Shown here piece by piece: positions 47,500 through 59,730 of a stretch of DNA of 64,000 bases. The stretch's first letter is position 1, and each line of letters starts with the position of its first letter. A model generated the notes under the pieces. That model made no database searches. It had not been told where the DNA came from and was given only the letters and a program-made list of their open reading frames with translations. The translations under genes and the position numbers were made by a program. Source of the DNA: Mermis nigrescens (Eukaryota; Nematoda; Enoplea; Mermithida; Mermithidae); NCBI GenBank assembly GCA_036768485.1, contig JAVLUZ010000569.1, forward strand, positions 1-64,000, read 5' to 3'.

Positions 47500-48360
47500 C
47501 TCATGGGCATGGGGGATCTGGACCAGACATGCACGTGGGAGTTTGTGGGGCCTAAACTCCCCAAATGGGAAAATGAAGAATTTTTTTGTGGAAAATGAGG
47601 CCAAATGAAGGCCGAAAATAAATGAAAATCGAAAGTTTTCTTCAAAAGTGATTTAAATTGACCATAAACTGTGTGGTAATGTAGTTTTAACGCTATTTTA
47701 GCGCTTACACCAGCAGTATTTGAACTAATTTTGACCCAAAAAAGCTCAATTCGTGACCTCCCTAAGATCCGCCATGTTGTGCACCTATGGTCTACTACAC
47801 TTGTTCTTGGGGGGAGTCTGAACCCCCAGAATGGCAACTGACCCCCCCCCCCTCGCAAAATGGCTACGATCCCCCAGAATTGTCGACTTTGTGTAAAAAT
47901 TTGTAAAAATTGTAAAAAATATGCCTTTTTAGGCGTTTTTAGCTCATTCTTGGTTCAAAAATCTAAAATTTTTGGCGCTTCGCGCCATATGCACATTGTT
48001 TGACCATATTTTGTCCAATTTACTCAATTTTTCAAATTTTGTTAGATTTAATTTCTGTTTTTATATTCTAGAAAGAGCTAGCATTGTCTAAAACGTCAAA
48101 AAACAATGTTTGTGACGTGTACTCATCGTTATTTAGCCCAAAAAGGCACTTTTTAAAAATTTTCGGGCCTGACCCCCCCCCACCCACCCCCAAAATTCCC
48201 ATGCTGTACTTGTATGGTCTGGACCTCTTAGAATCCGTCGGATTCCCAAAATCGATGAATCCCCAGAATTGAATTTTTAGTGTTATTTTTAGCAATTTCG
48301 CTCCATCGGACCCCTCAGAATTTGGCTGCTGCCCATGTATGATCTCCACCATTCCCTGTT
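47500..48360. repeat. composite of dispersed repeats
   Basis: Consecutive repeat pieces: GCACGTGGGAGTTTGTGGGG (47533, also at 20838), the GGCGCTTCGCGCC family, and an end GGCTGCTGCCCATGTATG. They fill the intron before the hAT element. Confidence 0.5.
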
Positions 48361-48389
48361 ACATGTATTGATAAATGCTAAAGTGAGAC

Positions 48390-50826
48390 TAGGGCTCCCA
48401 TATGTCCTTTTTTTAAGAGCACAGTCGTTTTATTTGCATCAGCGTCCTTTTTTAAAACCTGTCCTTTTTTGTCCTTTGTTTGCTACTTAGCCTGAAAAGA
48501 TCTCTACACAATTACCGTCGCGTAGGGTGACTGGCCATTCGCGAAGGATTTTGTTTTAAATTAATGTTGTACCGTTATTATGAGCGTTGCAGGAGGGACG
48601 TTTTCTAGACTAATATTTTTTCTTTCAGGTTAATATAGTTTTATTCACTGTACTTATTTTATTACCTCGTAATTTCGCATTATTCTGAACTGCTCATTTT
48701 GCCATAAAAAAGTAAGGTGTTAAACTTTTCATGCTGCATTCAAAACCTAAAAAGTTATTAGGCTGTGACATTAAAAAATATTGTTTCAAAATCTTTGTAC
48801 ATATGAACTTAGTGATTGCCTTTATTATTCTATATTTATTCGTTATTCCAGGTGATGTCAAAACAAAAATGCGTATATCGTGGAGAGTTCTCAACTGACT
48901 ATCCTGGTAAAAAGAAAAGTAGAAAAGACGAAAATTTTGCATTCTGTGAATATTGTTCGACTGATGTTAGCATTGTGAACGCAGGTGTTTCAGCTATTAA
49001 ATAACATTTTGAAAAGGAAGTTCACAAATACAACGTGAAAATCAAAAAGTCTACTGCCGGAATATCGACGTTTTTTCACACTAATGATTCACCTGCGTCT
49101 AGAAAAACGGCTGCAGCAGAAGGAGCATTTGCATATCATGTCGCTGTTCACTCATTATCGTTTGAAGCTGCAGATTGTACAAATTGTTTGATTTCAACTG
49201 TTTTCGCCGATTCGGAAACTGCTCGGAAATTTTTGTCTGCTCGGAAATTTTTGTTCGCTCAAACAAAAACGCAGGCGATCATTACAAGCGTATTGGCACC
49301 AAAATCAATTGAGAATCTTTTGTCTGAATTAGGCAGCGAGCCATTCTCTATTGCAACCGATTAGTCAAATTTTAAAGAAATCAAAATATTTCCCGTCACT
49401 ATTCGGTATTTTTTGCATGAAGGATTGAAAGTTAAATTGTTGGAATTTTCAAATTTGCCTGGAGAAACGTCAGGACTGATTTTCAACTATCTGACAACAG
49501 TACTTGACAGATTCAAGTTGAGCCCTAATAATTTGATAGCATTCAGTGCTGTCAACGCAAATGTTAACTTTGTTGGAGCCAAACTGGGTAGTCAAAACAA
49601 CGTTTTTGCCAAATTAGAAAAACATTCAATCAAAACTGATTGCTGTAGCCTGCCCAGCTCACATGCTCCATAACGCAGCCAAAAAATCCTGTGAAAGGTT
49701 TTCACTTGACATTGAATCGTTTTTGTTCAAAATCTTGAACTATTTTAATGGATCCACACTATGACGCAAAAAATTTAAAGAATTATGTGAATTTCTGGAA
49801 ATTGAATATGCTAAATTTCCAACGCATTCTCGCACGCGATGTTTAAGCCTTCTTCCATTGATCGAACGAATTTTGCTTTTATGGAGTGGCTTAAAATCAC
49901 TAGTTTTATCGACGGATGACATTCCAAAGGTTCTGAAGAATTTTTTTCTGATGATTCAAATGAAATCTACTTTTGGTTTCTACAGAGCTCATAGCAGCTG
50001 TTTCATCAAACGTTGCTGATACTTGAAAAGAAGGACCTTGTGCTTCCTGAAATGATAGAATCTGTCAAAAATTTGTCACAAAAGCGCACTGAGAGGATGC
50101 AAGAGAAATTTTTGGTGCCATGACTCAATCTAAGCTGCAATTAATTGAATATTCTGATTCAGCTCATTGACTAGGAAAAGAATTTTTGACGTTTTATTCA
50201 ACAGCCGTTGATTACATTCAAAAGTGGTTCAGAATTACCGATTATCCGTCTTCTACTTGGCTAATGCTGAAATCCGTCGAAACAATATCAATATGAAGAT
50301 ATTCGAAAATCTGCAGAGTTTCTAATGCCAGAAATTTCTGTGAAAGATTCTTTATTTGATGAAACTAGCCTTTTAATTTCAATGCTTAAAGATTCAAAAG
50401 AAACTTTTCACGATTTACCGGTTGATAAAAAATGGGCTTTTCTGTTTCAAAACAAATCGTTTTTGGATTTGAAGAAATCGGTATACGCAATCTGCCATTC
50501 CAACATCGAATGCTGCTGTTGAGCGAATATTTTCATCGTGCGAAAAGCAATGGACTGATGACAGAAATTGTCTCTAAATTGAAACTGTTAAAAATTTAGT
50601 AGAGGTCAAGTTCAATTATTCATTAACGTGCTCTGAAATGTGCGATTATTTGTTGAAAAACGATAAGTTTCTTAGACAAATTCAATCTAGCAATAAGTAT
50701 GTTCATTGATCTGATTGTATTGGTCTTGTATTAATTTAGTTGTGTATGATTTCAGTAAACGTTTGTCAATTTAGACTTTTTGCGAAAAATGTCCTTTTTT
50801 CTGGCATAAAGTATGTGGGAGCCCTA
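48390..50826 (+). mobile_element. complete hAT transposon with 8-bp duplication
   Basis: The terminal inverted repeats are TAGGGCTCCCATATG on the left and TAGGGCTCCCACATA on the right (complement). AGTGAGAC is duplicated exactly at 48382-48389 and 50827-50834. The element is 2,437 bp and carries a decayed transposase. It is absent from the matching intron of unit a. Confidence 0.9.
48855..50709 (+). pseudogene. hAT transposase, decayed
   Basis: The start at ATG 48855 follows a possible acceptor (TTATTCCAG). The N-terminal part has FAFCEYC and a later His pair (HFEKEVHKY) after a stop, as in a BED-type zinc finger. The middle contains many readable blocks such as LLEFSNLPGETSG. The C-terminal part has SNAAVERIFSSCEKQW, the typical hAT dimerisation motif, followed by RNCL, a stop and ETVKNLVEVKFNY. 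At least five stops or frame changes break it, so the element cannot move by itself. Confidence 0.85.
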
Positions 50827-50834
50827 AGTGAGAC

Positions 50835-51106
50835 GAGACATACGAGTATATGTAAAAGGGGATGAGGGGATCCCGAAAGCTGGAGGCTGTCTCGTCCCAC
50901 CATCTGAAAGAGATTATTAAGATCAAATAATTCCTGAAAACCTATAGTTACTAACTCTACTATATCCCATAATGGACAAAAACTTCCTTTCTGGCCATTT
51001 TTACGTACTTTTTTTGTCGTTTTTGGTCAGAACTAGATGTCGTTTACTCCATCTCCCTAAGAACGGCCATTTTATGAGATGACACATTGCATGAGATGAC
51101 ACATAC
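50835..51106. other. intron DNA of unit b
   Basis: The stretch aligns with the region just downstream of the His exon in unit a, with a local duplication of CATGAGATGACACAT at 51071-51105. Confidence 0.5.
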
Positions 51107-52045
51107 GGGAAAAAGATTCCCATATTAATTAAGCAATGCGCAGCAGTTATTCCAAAACGAGTTGACTTATCCTTTTCATTCATAACTATCAACGTTATTC
51201 CGCATGCATGCTTGCCGTTTTCCCTTATTACGCCAAACCAGGGTACAGAATACGGAGTCGCCGGTGCTTTGTGGTCGCCGACGATCCTTTTTCTCAAATG
51301 ACCTCTATTGACAACTAATTGTGCTGATGCTACTGTACCACAACCGCGATAGGGACCACTTTTGATTTTTCTTTCAAAGTGAACTTCTCCTCGAAAACCA
51401 AATTTAGAAGATTAAAACTAACACACTGCGAAAACTGAAAAATAAGCAATTGATGATACGCTCATGAGCCCACAAAGATATCTGAGATTAAACTGATAAA
51501 TATAAAAAGCCACCTAATGTTTTGTAACGGAAATTAGCGTTAGATTTGTAAACTCCTGTTCAAGAAATCTGAGATATTCATTTATAATTTATCTCTAGAA
51601 TAATGCTCCGCTTGATAATTTTTGATATTTTTTTAAGATTATGACGAACATTCTTCTGATTAATCAGGGAAAATGCTGCAATTAGATACTACTTTGTTTT
51701 TTCTTGGTACGAGAAAGACGTTTCCGCGTGTAAAGTGTGAAATTGAACATAATTCGAATTCATCGAGTCGAATTTGGTGGAAAATGCAGAAACTTAAAAC
51801 CCAAGAGGTGTCCCATCAGGAGAAAAATGCGGAAGTTTACTATTCTTTCTCTCTTAACACAAACAAGGATCTTCGCCGACCCATTAATTTTGCACTTGTG
51901 CAGAATTAAGCATGATGGCAGAGACTTATTCGCAATTATTAGCTCTACACGCTGACACTAATCCACATTCTGTTTGATTTTGCTTTTCTTGACGGCGGAT
52001 AGAGCTCTGATGAGAAACATTAAAATGGTGTTTTTGTCCCCATAA

Positions 52046-55000
52046 TCATAGGTAGCGCGTTAGCGCGTACCTATAATATACTTGGGTACCCCTAACACCT
52101 GTGCACCCCTACAGCTATAACAGGACACATCTAGAAGGTGCGGTTTTTTTAAAAGATAGATAATAAAAAAATTCGCTGCCCGTGTTTTTTGTTTTTCTTG
52201 AAACTGAAAACTGGCTGTGTAAAGAAGGTGTAAAGTTTTTGTGTAACGTTATAACATGGGATAAATTTTGGGAGGTTTTTTAGGCGGCATGTGGACAACT
52301 CAGTATTGACTCCTCAAATAAATTAATGGCACAAATTTGTAGAGGAAGGGATGCTCCAAATTGACTTTTTTTTGTTTGTTGAAATTCGCATTAGTTCTCG
52401 AATGGGAGTGTAAAGAGTGCGAAAATCTGGGGTGAAAAAGCACATTTTGGTCGAGTTTTCAACTTGTTTATGTCTGATACTGACTCCGGTTATGAGTTTT
52501 TAAAAATGTTTTCTGACAGAAATGTAGAGCGGATCAAGGGCTACAATCTGCTTACAAGCAGACTTTTCTACGCTCAATAAGGAGTTAGGTCCTGGGGTTT
52601 AAAGTTTACACTCTAGTCGATGGTGTAAAAAACAGATTTTAAGCTAAGAATTCTCTGCCAGCTTTTTCCGCTTATGAGTCGGGCTAAAATGAGTATAACA
52701 GTAATCAAGCAGCTTCTAGGGGCTACACGTCGCAGCAAACCGCGTTCAAAACAACGCAATATTGAGTTATTTATGGGGGTGTAAAGTTCGAAATCAGACG
52801 TGAAAAATGGGCGAAAAAACACGTTTTTGCCCCAATTTTGATTGGTAAATCATATCAAATAATTTTTGCAACAGAATTTTTGCACATAGAAACGTACTAC
52901 GACTCGAAAGCTACAAACTGTACCAAACCGAATTTCTTTACACTCAATGGGGAATACGGTACGGATTTTTAAAGTTTACAATGTTCTGAATGATGGAAAA
53001 TATGTCTTTGTTTGGGTTTTGTTCGCCACTTTCTCCTTTCAGAAGTCAGGATAGGTCCAATAGAATAAAAATAAAGTGCCTTATATGGGGTGTATGTCAT
53101 AGCGAATCGCGTATGTCTAAACCAATATTAAGCGAGTGTAAAGTCAAGAATGGGGTGCTTTAAACAGGTTTCTGTCTTGTTTCTTTCTGCCAGCTTCTCC
53201 GGTTATGAGTCAGGGACATGATTCTCAAGTCTGTAAATGAACCTGAAACCAAATTCGATACGCAATTTTGGCGCGTATGTTTACACTCAACAGTTCAGTA
53301 AAGTGGTTTAAACCAATGTTAATTTATCCTTACGACATTATGGAGACTTACTATTTTCATAAAAGTTGGTCGTAATATCGAAGCAATATTAAAATTACGA
53401 TTCTGACTAAAATCTTTTTTACACTAGGTGTTAACATATCGTTTACACTACATATTAATCTTCGTTTTAGAGCCTTGCGGAAACCTAATTTTTTCCTTAT
53501 GACTAGAAATTTTTAAGGAATCAAGTGTGAGAAGTCGGTTAGACACATTTTTTTACACAACAGTGGTGTAAACTGTTTTACACCTAATGTTAATTTGTCA
53601 TCAGACCATTGTTGAGACGTGATGTCTTTATAAATGTTGATTGTAATATCCGCGTAATATCAGATTTACGAATCCGACTAAAATCTTCTGTGCATTCTGT
53701 GTATGTAAGTAAACACTGCATATGAACTTTTGACCTAGAGCCTTGCAAAAACATAATATTTTTCTTAAATTCAAAAAAACAATAAATCAAGTGTGAGATG
53801 CCAGTTGGGCGCGTTTGTTTACAATGACGCTTTTCAAAAAGTGGTCTTATAACGATTAGAACATAGGTTTTGGCTTACTGTTGATGCTACAGTCTTATGT
53901 ATTTCATGTAATTCTGTGCATGAGAATCAATTTTCAGCTCATTATCAAGTGACCACAGAAGTGATTGAAAAATTGCCTACAGTAATATAGTTTTGAAAAG
54001 TAAACATTCATGTGTCATGTAATTGTTAAGTACAATATTATGATTGTTGCTTCAGCTAAAGTCACTTCAGTTTTGTGAGTACAGTGATTCAAAAATTGTT
54101 ATTCATGCATGTTGCTCCGCATTCATAATGGTTTGCTTTAGAAATTGTTATAAGTGTTGGTTACGTTATCATACATGTGTAAATTTATCATAAATGCTTT
54201 GATCCGCAGGTAATTGATTTGTCGTTCTTTGACTTGTTGAATAAGCTTAATTACTGTACGTAGTGTTAATGCGGGTATTGATAGAGTGAGTTGAGCGAAT
54301 GCGAATGCAAGTATAAATTGCTAAGATGGAAGCAGTACCTAATGACATTCGCTACAACACTGACAAAGATAGGAATAACTACTATTTTTTGCTAACAAAA
54401 AGTTGGGTACTAGCAAGTAAAAATGCTCCGATGGAACAAAAAAGGTAGAATATACTTGGAACAAAGAATTATCAAGGACGTAAAAGGAGGGGACTAGAAA
54501 AAGCTCCTATCTACAAATGTCACAAAATTTGCTAAAACTCAGAAATTTCCTAAACAAAGAAAAAATGAAAGTAAGTAAATCAAAGAAAAAACCTACCTGT
54601 GCCTAAAACTGCAAGATCTGCTAAAAATCAGACTTTTTCTAAGCAACGCAAAAATCGAAGTATATTCTGCGGCCTCTGAAAAAAATAGGTGAACCTTCTC
54701 ATATTGTCCACCATACAGTGAGCGGTTCCGAAATTCTGAGGGGGTTTTCAAATTGGAATATTGGGCTTAAAAATAGTGCTATGGCGAAGAAAACACCATT
54801 TTTGAACGTTTCTTGTCGAGCTCTATCTATTGGTACCTACCAAAAAACCCAAAAAGAGCAGAAAGATTTAAAAATTGAATTCTGGAGGTATTGTTGGGTA
54901 TTTGCGTTTTCTTGTTGGGTATTTTGCCTTGGGGTGCATACTCCCCAAACCCCCTACGTCTAGTTATGGTGTCCAATGCTTAATATAAAGCTTATAAAAT

Positions 55001-55703
55001 AAATCTTAAATCTGCGTTTTTGCTAATCACTTGCAACGTTAATTTATTCGATATTGTGGCTAGATAAATATTACAAAAAGTCATATCCTATGATTATATG
55101 CGATACCGCAACGAAAGACTGTAATTTCTATATAATGCATGCGTCCATTCAGTACTCATCTTGCGTTTAATCCCACCAGACCACCCGGACTTCATTCCTG
55201 CCCATGTAAACTGATAACCATTAGGCATGGGAGGTTAGGGGTATGCACCAGTGTTCAATCAGAAACGTCGAAAATTGCCGTTTTTCCAACATACCATAAT
55301 TACTATTTTTTGACCCAGAAAAATATTGCAACATGGCGCTGCTCAGCTATGGCGATATCTGCTTTTGCAGAGTGAGTGGTTCAGTTATCTAGCCCAATGT
55401 TTAATCTTTGTTCGACAGGATGCTGCTTTCTTCTGCAGGCCGCAGAATATACTTCGATTTTTGCGTTGCTTAGAAAAAGTCTGATTTTTAGCAGATCTTG
55501 CAGTTTTAGGCACAGGTAGGTTTTTTCTTTGATTTACTTACTTTCATTTTTTCTTTGTTTTGGAAATTTCTGAATTTTAGCAAATTTTGTGACATTTGTA
55601 GATAAGAGCTTTTTCTAGTCCCCTCCTTTTACGTCCTTGATAATTCTTTGTTCCAAGTATATTCTACCTTTTTTTGTTCCATCGGAGCATTTTTTCTTGC
55701 TAG
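52046..55703 (+). mobile_element. Helitron-like element in intron of unit b
   Basis: It begins TCATAGGTAGCGCG after A at 52045 and ends CTTGCTAG at 55703. The duplicated copy of the site (26330-26350) lacks it. The body resembles the copy at 30361 up to about 53820, then has about 590 bp not seen there. The 3' module is at 54410-55703, with a MITE in its loop. A different, canonical Helitron begins at the very next base. Confidence 0.8.
54715..54967 (-). repeat. hAT-like MITE, worn
   Basis: The family core is recognisable (CGAGCTCTATCTATTGG); flanks TTGTCCAC and GTGTCCAA share 6 of 8 bases. It lies in the loop of the 3' module of the surrounding element. Confidence 0.5.
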
Positions 55704-56039
55704 TCTATATATATTTGTGAAAGTTTGTTTGTCTGTTTGTTCGGGGTTGGCTCCGGCTCCATAATAGTTGGTGGGCTGACGTTTTGGCCCGAGGTCAGCC
55801 TACCGGGGGAAGGATCCGTAGCGACATTAAAATTTGATCAACCCCACCCAGTCACCCTATACAGGGGTGGAGCGGGAGGCAGCCCTATGCTTAAGCATAG
55901 CATTTTTTGGGACATGGCCGATTTTTCGCAAAATTTTAAAAAGGAACAAAACTCGGTTTACACTATTTTCTGGGTTATGGTTTTTTCTGAATTTTGGGCG
56001 GGTCCGGACCCCCCAGTCCCCCACAGCTACGTGCCTGGC

Positions 56040-56640
56040 TATAAGATAGGACATGAAATAAGATACCGTGTGCTACAAGATAAGCAATGCTATACAATAG
56101 GATGTGATAGATACCTGTGCTACAGGATAGGCAATGCTATAGGATAGGACGTGATAAAAGACACCCGTGCTACAAGATAGGTAATGCTATAAGATAGGAC
56201 GTGATACAAGATACCCCGTGCTACAAGATAGGCAATACTATAAGATAGGATGGGATATAAGATACCCTGTGCTACAGGATAGGCAATACTATAAGATAGG
56301 ACGTGATATAAGATACCCCGTGCTACAAGATAGGCAATGCTATAAGATAGAACGTGATAAAAGATACCCCGTGCTACAAGATAGGCAATGCTATAAGATA
56401 GGAAGTGATATAAGATACCCCGAGCTGCAAGATAGGCAATGCTATAAGATAGGATGGGATATAAGATACCCTGTGCTACGAGATAGGTAATGTTATTAGA
56501 TAGGTGTGATATAAGATACCCGTGCTTTAAGATAGGCAATGCTATAAGATAGGTGTGATATAGATACCCTGTCTGTGCCATAACATGCAGTGATATAAGA
56601 TAGGAGATACCATCAGCTATAACATATGAGTGATATGAGA
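56040..56640 (+). repeat. Helitron minisatellite 1
   Basis: About ten units of roughly 50 bp contain CTACAAGATAGGCAATGC, TATAAGATAGG and GATATAAGATACCC. Confidence 0.9.
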
Positions 56641-56679
56641 TATCACGTGATATATGACACCCTTTGCTACAACAAACAA

Positions 56680-57370
56680 AAAATTTTGAAACATCAAAAA
56701 TATGGTTTGACCAAAAAATTTTCCAAAACATCCTAAAACATCAAAAATATGGTTTGACGAAAAAAATTTCCAAAACATCCCAAAACATCAAAAATATGGG
56801 TTTGATTAAAAAAATTTCCAGAACATCTCAGAACATCAAAAGTGCTTCGAAGCATGGATGTGTCGATAATGTAAAAGTGCTATAACATATCCTGTGCTGT
56901 AAGATAGGTGTCCCAAAACATCAAAAATATGGTTTGCAACCGAAAAAATCTTTAAACATCCCAAAACATCAAAAAAATGGTTTTGACCAAAAAAATTTTC
57001 TAAACACCCCAAAACATCAAAAATATGGTTTGACCAAAACAAAATATTTTAATCTCCAAAAACATCAAAAGTATGGTTTTGGACCAAAAAAGCTTTTTAA
57101 TATTCCAAAACGTTAAAAATATGGTTATGATCAAACAAAATTTTTGAACATCCCAAACCATCTAATGGTATAATTTCCAGAACATACCAGAACATCAAAA
57201 ATATGATTTAGGATAAAGAATTCTCAGAACCATTCTATAACGTCAAAAATATGGATTTAATCAAAGAAATGGTTGACAAAAGACAGTTTTAAAAATTTAA
57301 AAAAATACAATATGGTTTTCACCAACAATTTTTTTAGAAATATCCCAAAAACATCAAAAGTCCTGAAAAA
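56680..57370 (+). repeat. Helitron minisatellite 2
   Basis: Units of about 36-60 bp are built on CAAAACATCAAAAATATGGT followed by TTGACCAAAAAA; they diverge toward the 3' end. Confidence 0.85.
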
Positions 57371-57534
57371 TAAAAAAATACAAGAGACATCTCAATCCCA
57401 TACAGCTATCAGGCCTAGGTTCAGCCCGGGCAACGCCGGGCAGCTCAGCTAGTAATCTATATTTTGGATCGTTTTTGACGTGAATATTTGTAGACCCTTG
57501 AGTACTCGAAATTTTGGCGCTGTGCAGTGCGCAC

Positions 57535-57796
57535 CAAACCTGTGCGTGGGGGAGGGGGGTTTGGGGGGTATGCACCCCCGAGAAACCGAAATACCCCCGA
57601 TAAAAAGAAATACCCCCTCCAGAATTCAAATTTTGAAGTTTTTTTTTGTTTTTTTCGCAATTTCTTGATGCCAATGGATAGTCCACGATGAGAAACGTTG
57701 AAAAATAGAGTTTTTCCACCATGCCACCATTTTAAAGGTCATTGTTTGATCTTTGAAAAATCTTGCACCCCAGTATTTTGGTGCTGTTCACCTATG
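57535..57796 (+). repeat. hAT-like MITE with paralogous empty site
   Basis: Flanks GTGCGCAC (57527-57534) and GTGTGCAC (57797-57804) match at 7 of 8. The unoccupied site is seen once in copy a as GTGCGCACCCGTC near 26390. Confidence 0.85.
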
Positions 57797-57888
57797 GTGT
57801 GCACCCGTCTATGATGGCAGAGATGTATTAGCAAAGCGATGGAAAAAAGGAAAAAGAGTGAGCAAATATCACCGAATGGTAAACTTAC

Positions 57889-58195
57889 TGAACGGGCACA
57901 GGATCGTCAAGTAAAACGTGTTTTTAAATGGTACACCCACGACTTTGTCAGCATTTTCTAACACGGTATCGTGGAGAAGGCATAAACGAAAATCGATCAT
58001 GTAAGTCACTGAAAGGCAGGGCTGACGTTTGTGACACAAAAACCAACAGTCAATGCCACTTTTGACTCCATCCGAACGAGCAGCGACATCTTAGGGATTG
58101 AATCCTACGTGCGCCTTTATATCGCACTTAATAAGGTTCTCGTCCAAATTTTCCGCCAGTTCGAACAAATCAGCAATTGAAGCATATTCGCTCCG
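57889..58195 (-). pseudogene. PAN/apple-domain exon of unit b
   Basis: A copy of the exon at 26481-26787 with the same acceptor (TTATTCAG), donor (GTAAGT), length and phases. The conserved Tyr codon of NPYDV is TAA here, which ends the frame after GFNP. All six cysteine codons are still present. It supports the view that unit b is inactive. Confidence 0.8.
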
Positions 58196-58199
58196 CTGA

Positions 58200-59730
58200 A
58201 TAAAGGAAATTTGGCGGGAAATTCGAAGACTGTCATTAATTTTGATTATAAAACGCCCTGTTGATGTGATAAGAGGAATGCGCGTTATCGTAATTAATTT
58301 GCACAGAAATTAATTGGGGAAAATAAAAATTTAACTGAAAATAGCATAAGGGGCTACATAAGGAGGGTGTCGTGTAGGGCGGATACGACGGTAAGGTGGG
58401 GGAGGGGCCGGCCACCCCATGGCCGGATTATACTTATCAATAACATTTATTCACTTTCTTAGAAGTCCGGAAGCCAAATTTTTGCCCAGAGAATAGGTTT
58501 TAGACGATTTCAACAGAAGAAAGAGCCTCCTCACCATTCTTTTGTTCTATTTTCGAGCAATATTTTATTTTCTGTGTCAAATGCTATAAATACATATAGC
58601 TTCTAAAAGTTCATGCGCTTTGATTTCAGACATTTTCCGGCGCTTCGCGCCAAATTTTCATTAAAATCAAAGAAATTTGATGATTTTTTGGCAAAACTGT
58701 CGAAAATTTAAAAATTTTTCGAAAAAATGTTGCGCTAAAAGCTATTTTAAATAAAATTAGACAATGAAAAACCTAGAAAAACACACTATTTCACACGCGA
58801 AGGTCAAATTTATGGACTTATTTTGGAATAGTGATAGTCTTTAATTTCATTACAACGCTGGAAATTTTTAAAATGCTTCGATTTCTTAAGAATTATTATT
58901 AAAAAAATAGCTTCAAAAGTTTGAGTAAATTTGTTTATGAATAACTTCAGTGGAAGTTCATAATTGAATCTCATGACTACACATGGGTGTGGAAAGGATG
59001 AAGGGGTTGAGACAAGCCAGCATTTTAATCCACAGAATCAGGAAGGCCCTCAGAATTTCATTTTTAGTCTTATTTTTGCGATTAAAATGTTTTACGTACC
59101 GTAGATTGAAATATATAAATCACAACGAATAGAAGAAGACCTTGTTTAGCTCTATTCACTGCTATCATCACTCGGTTTTCGCATCGTAAGCGTGAAATTA
59201 TAGACAGACAGCTTTGAAAACCTTGGAATCAGACGCATAAAAGCACTCTCTGATAATCGAGATTAATCTAATAGCAGTGTAAGGAGCAATCATAGACTAT
59301 AAGACAAATAACCAAATGTGATAATAAATTTACATACGAATGTGCTGCAATGCGTTTATCATGATCTTAGATTTAAAGCGTTGTTCAATCGACTGACACG
59401 CTTTTTTACTTATTTGTAAGATTTTGTCTTTTTTTAAAATTACATTTATATTTAGAGGATTTTGCAGAAACCGTAAAAATTTAAGAATAATATGTAATAC
59501 GAGTAATTATTTTCCAAAAAAGCATATGAATCTAAGACAATAGCACAGTTTTAATAGTTATAAAATTTTTCTTCGATCTATCCAGGTTCAATCAAATAGT
59601 GTTCGCACTTGAACATGGGTCTATCAGGATGAAAACCTATAATCTTTGTCGGTCTGTAATTGCATCAAAAAGGCATAGATGGAAAATAAGATCGAACGGT
59701 CATAATCATGAAAGTAGAGCCCGGATTTTT
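58200..59730. other. right part of duplication copy b
   Basis: The stretch aligns with 26800-28370. A GGCGCTTCGCGCC motif occurs at 58634. No gene was recognised. Confidence 0.55.

Larger units (their letters stand above)
43354..51434 (-). pseudogene. serine protease unit b, pseudogene
   Basis: This is a copy of unit a in the same exon order: His 51107-51434 (upstream boundary loose), Asp 46994-47286, linker 45920-46056, Ser 43354-43574. Catalytic motifs are still readable: FGITAAHC, NADIALV and, in a shifted frame, GDSGSAV. Defects: the acceptor of the Asp exon is CAA instead of CAG; the same exon has a TAA after VANEL; one base is missing at the start of the Ser exon (GGGATTC for GGTGATTC). 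A donor four bases further (GTAG then GTTTC) would restore that junction, but the other two defects remain. A complete hAT element sits in the His-Asp intron. Confidence 0.8.
55704..57452 (+). mobile_element. canonical non-autonomous Helitron
   Basis: The 5' end is TCTATATATATTTGTG. The 3' end is CTAG, preceded by the hairpin GCCCGG-GCAACG-CCGGGC seven bases upstream. These are the classical Helitron ends (5'-TC, 3' hairpin, CTRR). The base after the element is T. At 1,749 bp it has no Rep/helicase; the interior is two minisatellites. Open frames (for example 56120-56731 on the minus strand) are periodic translations of these arrays. Confidence 0.85.

Noticed and set aside
56120..56731. 203-codon minus-strand frame with repeated SYSIAYLVARGIL
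   Set aside because: It is the translation of the Helitron minisatellite; period and composition follow the DNA repeat.
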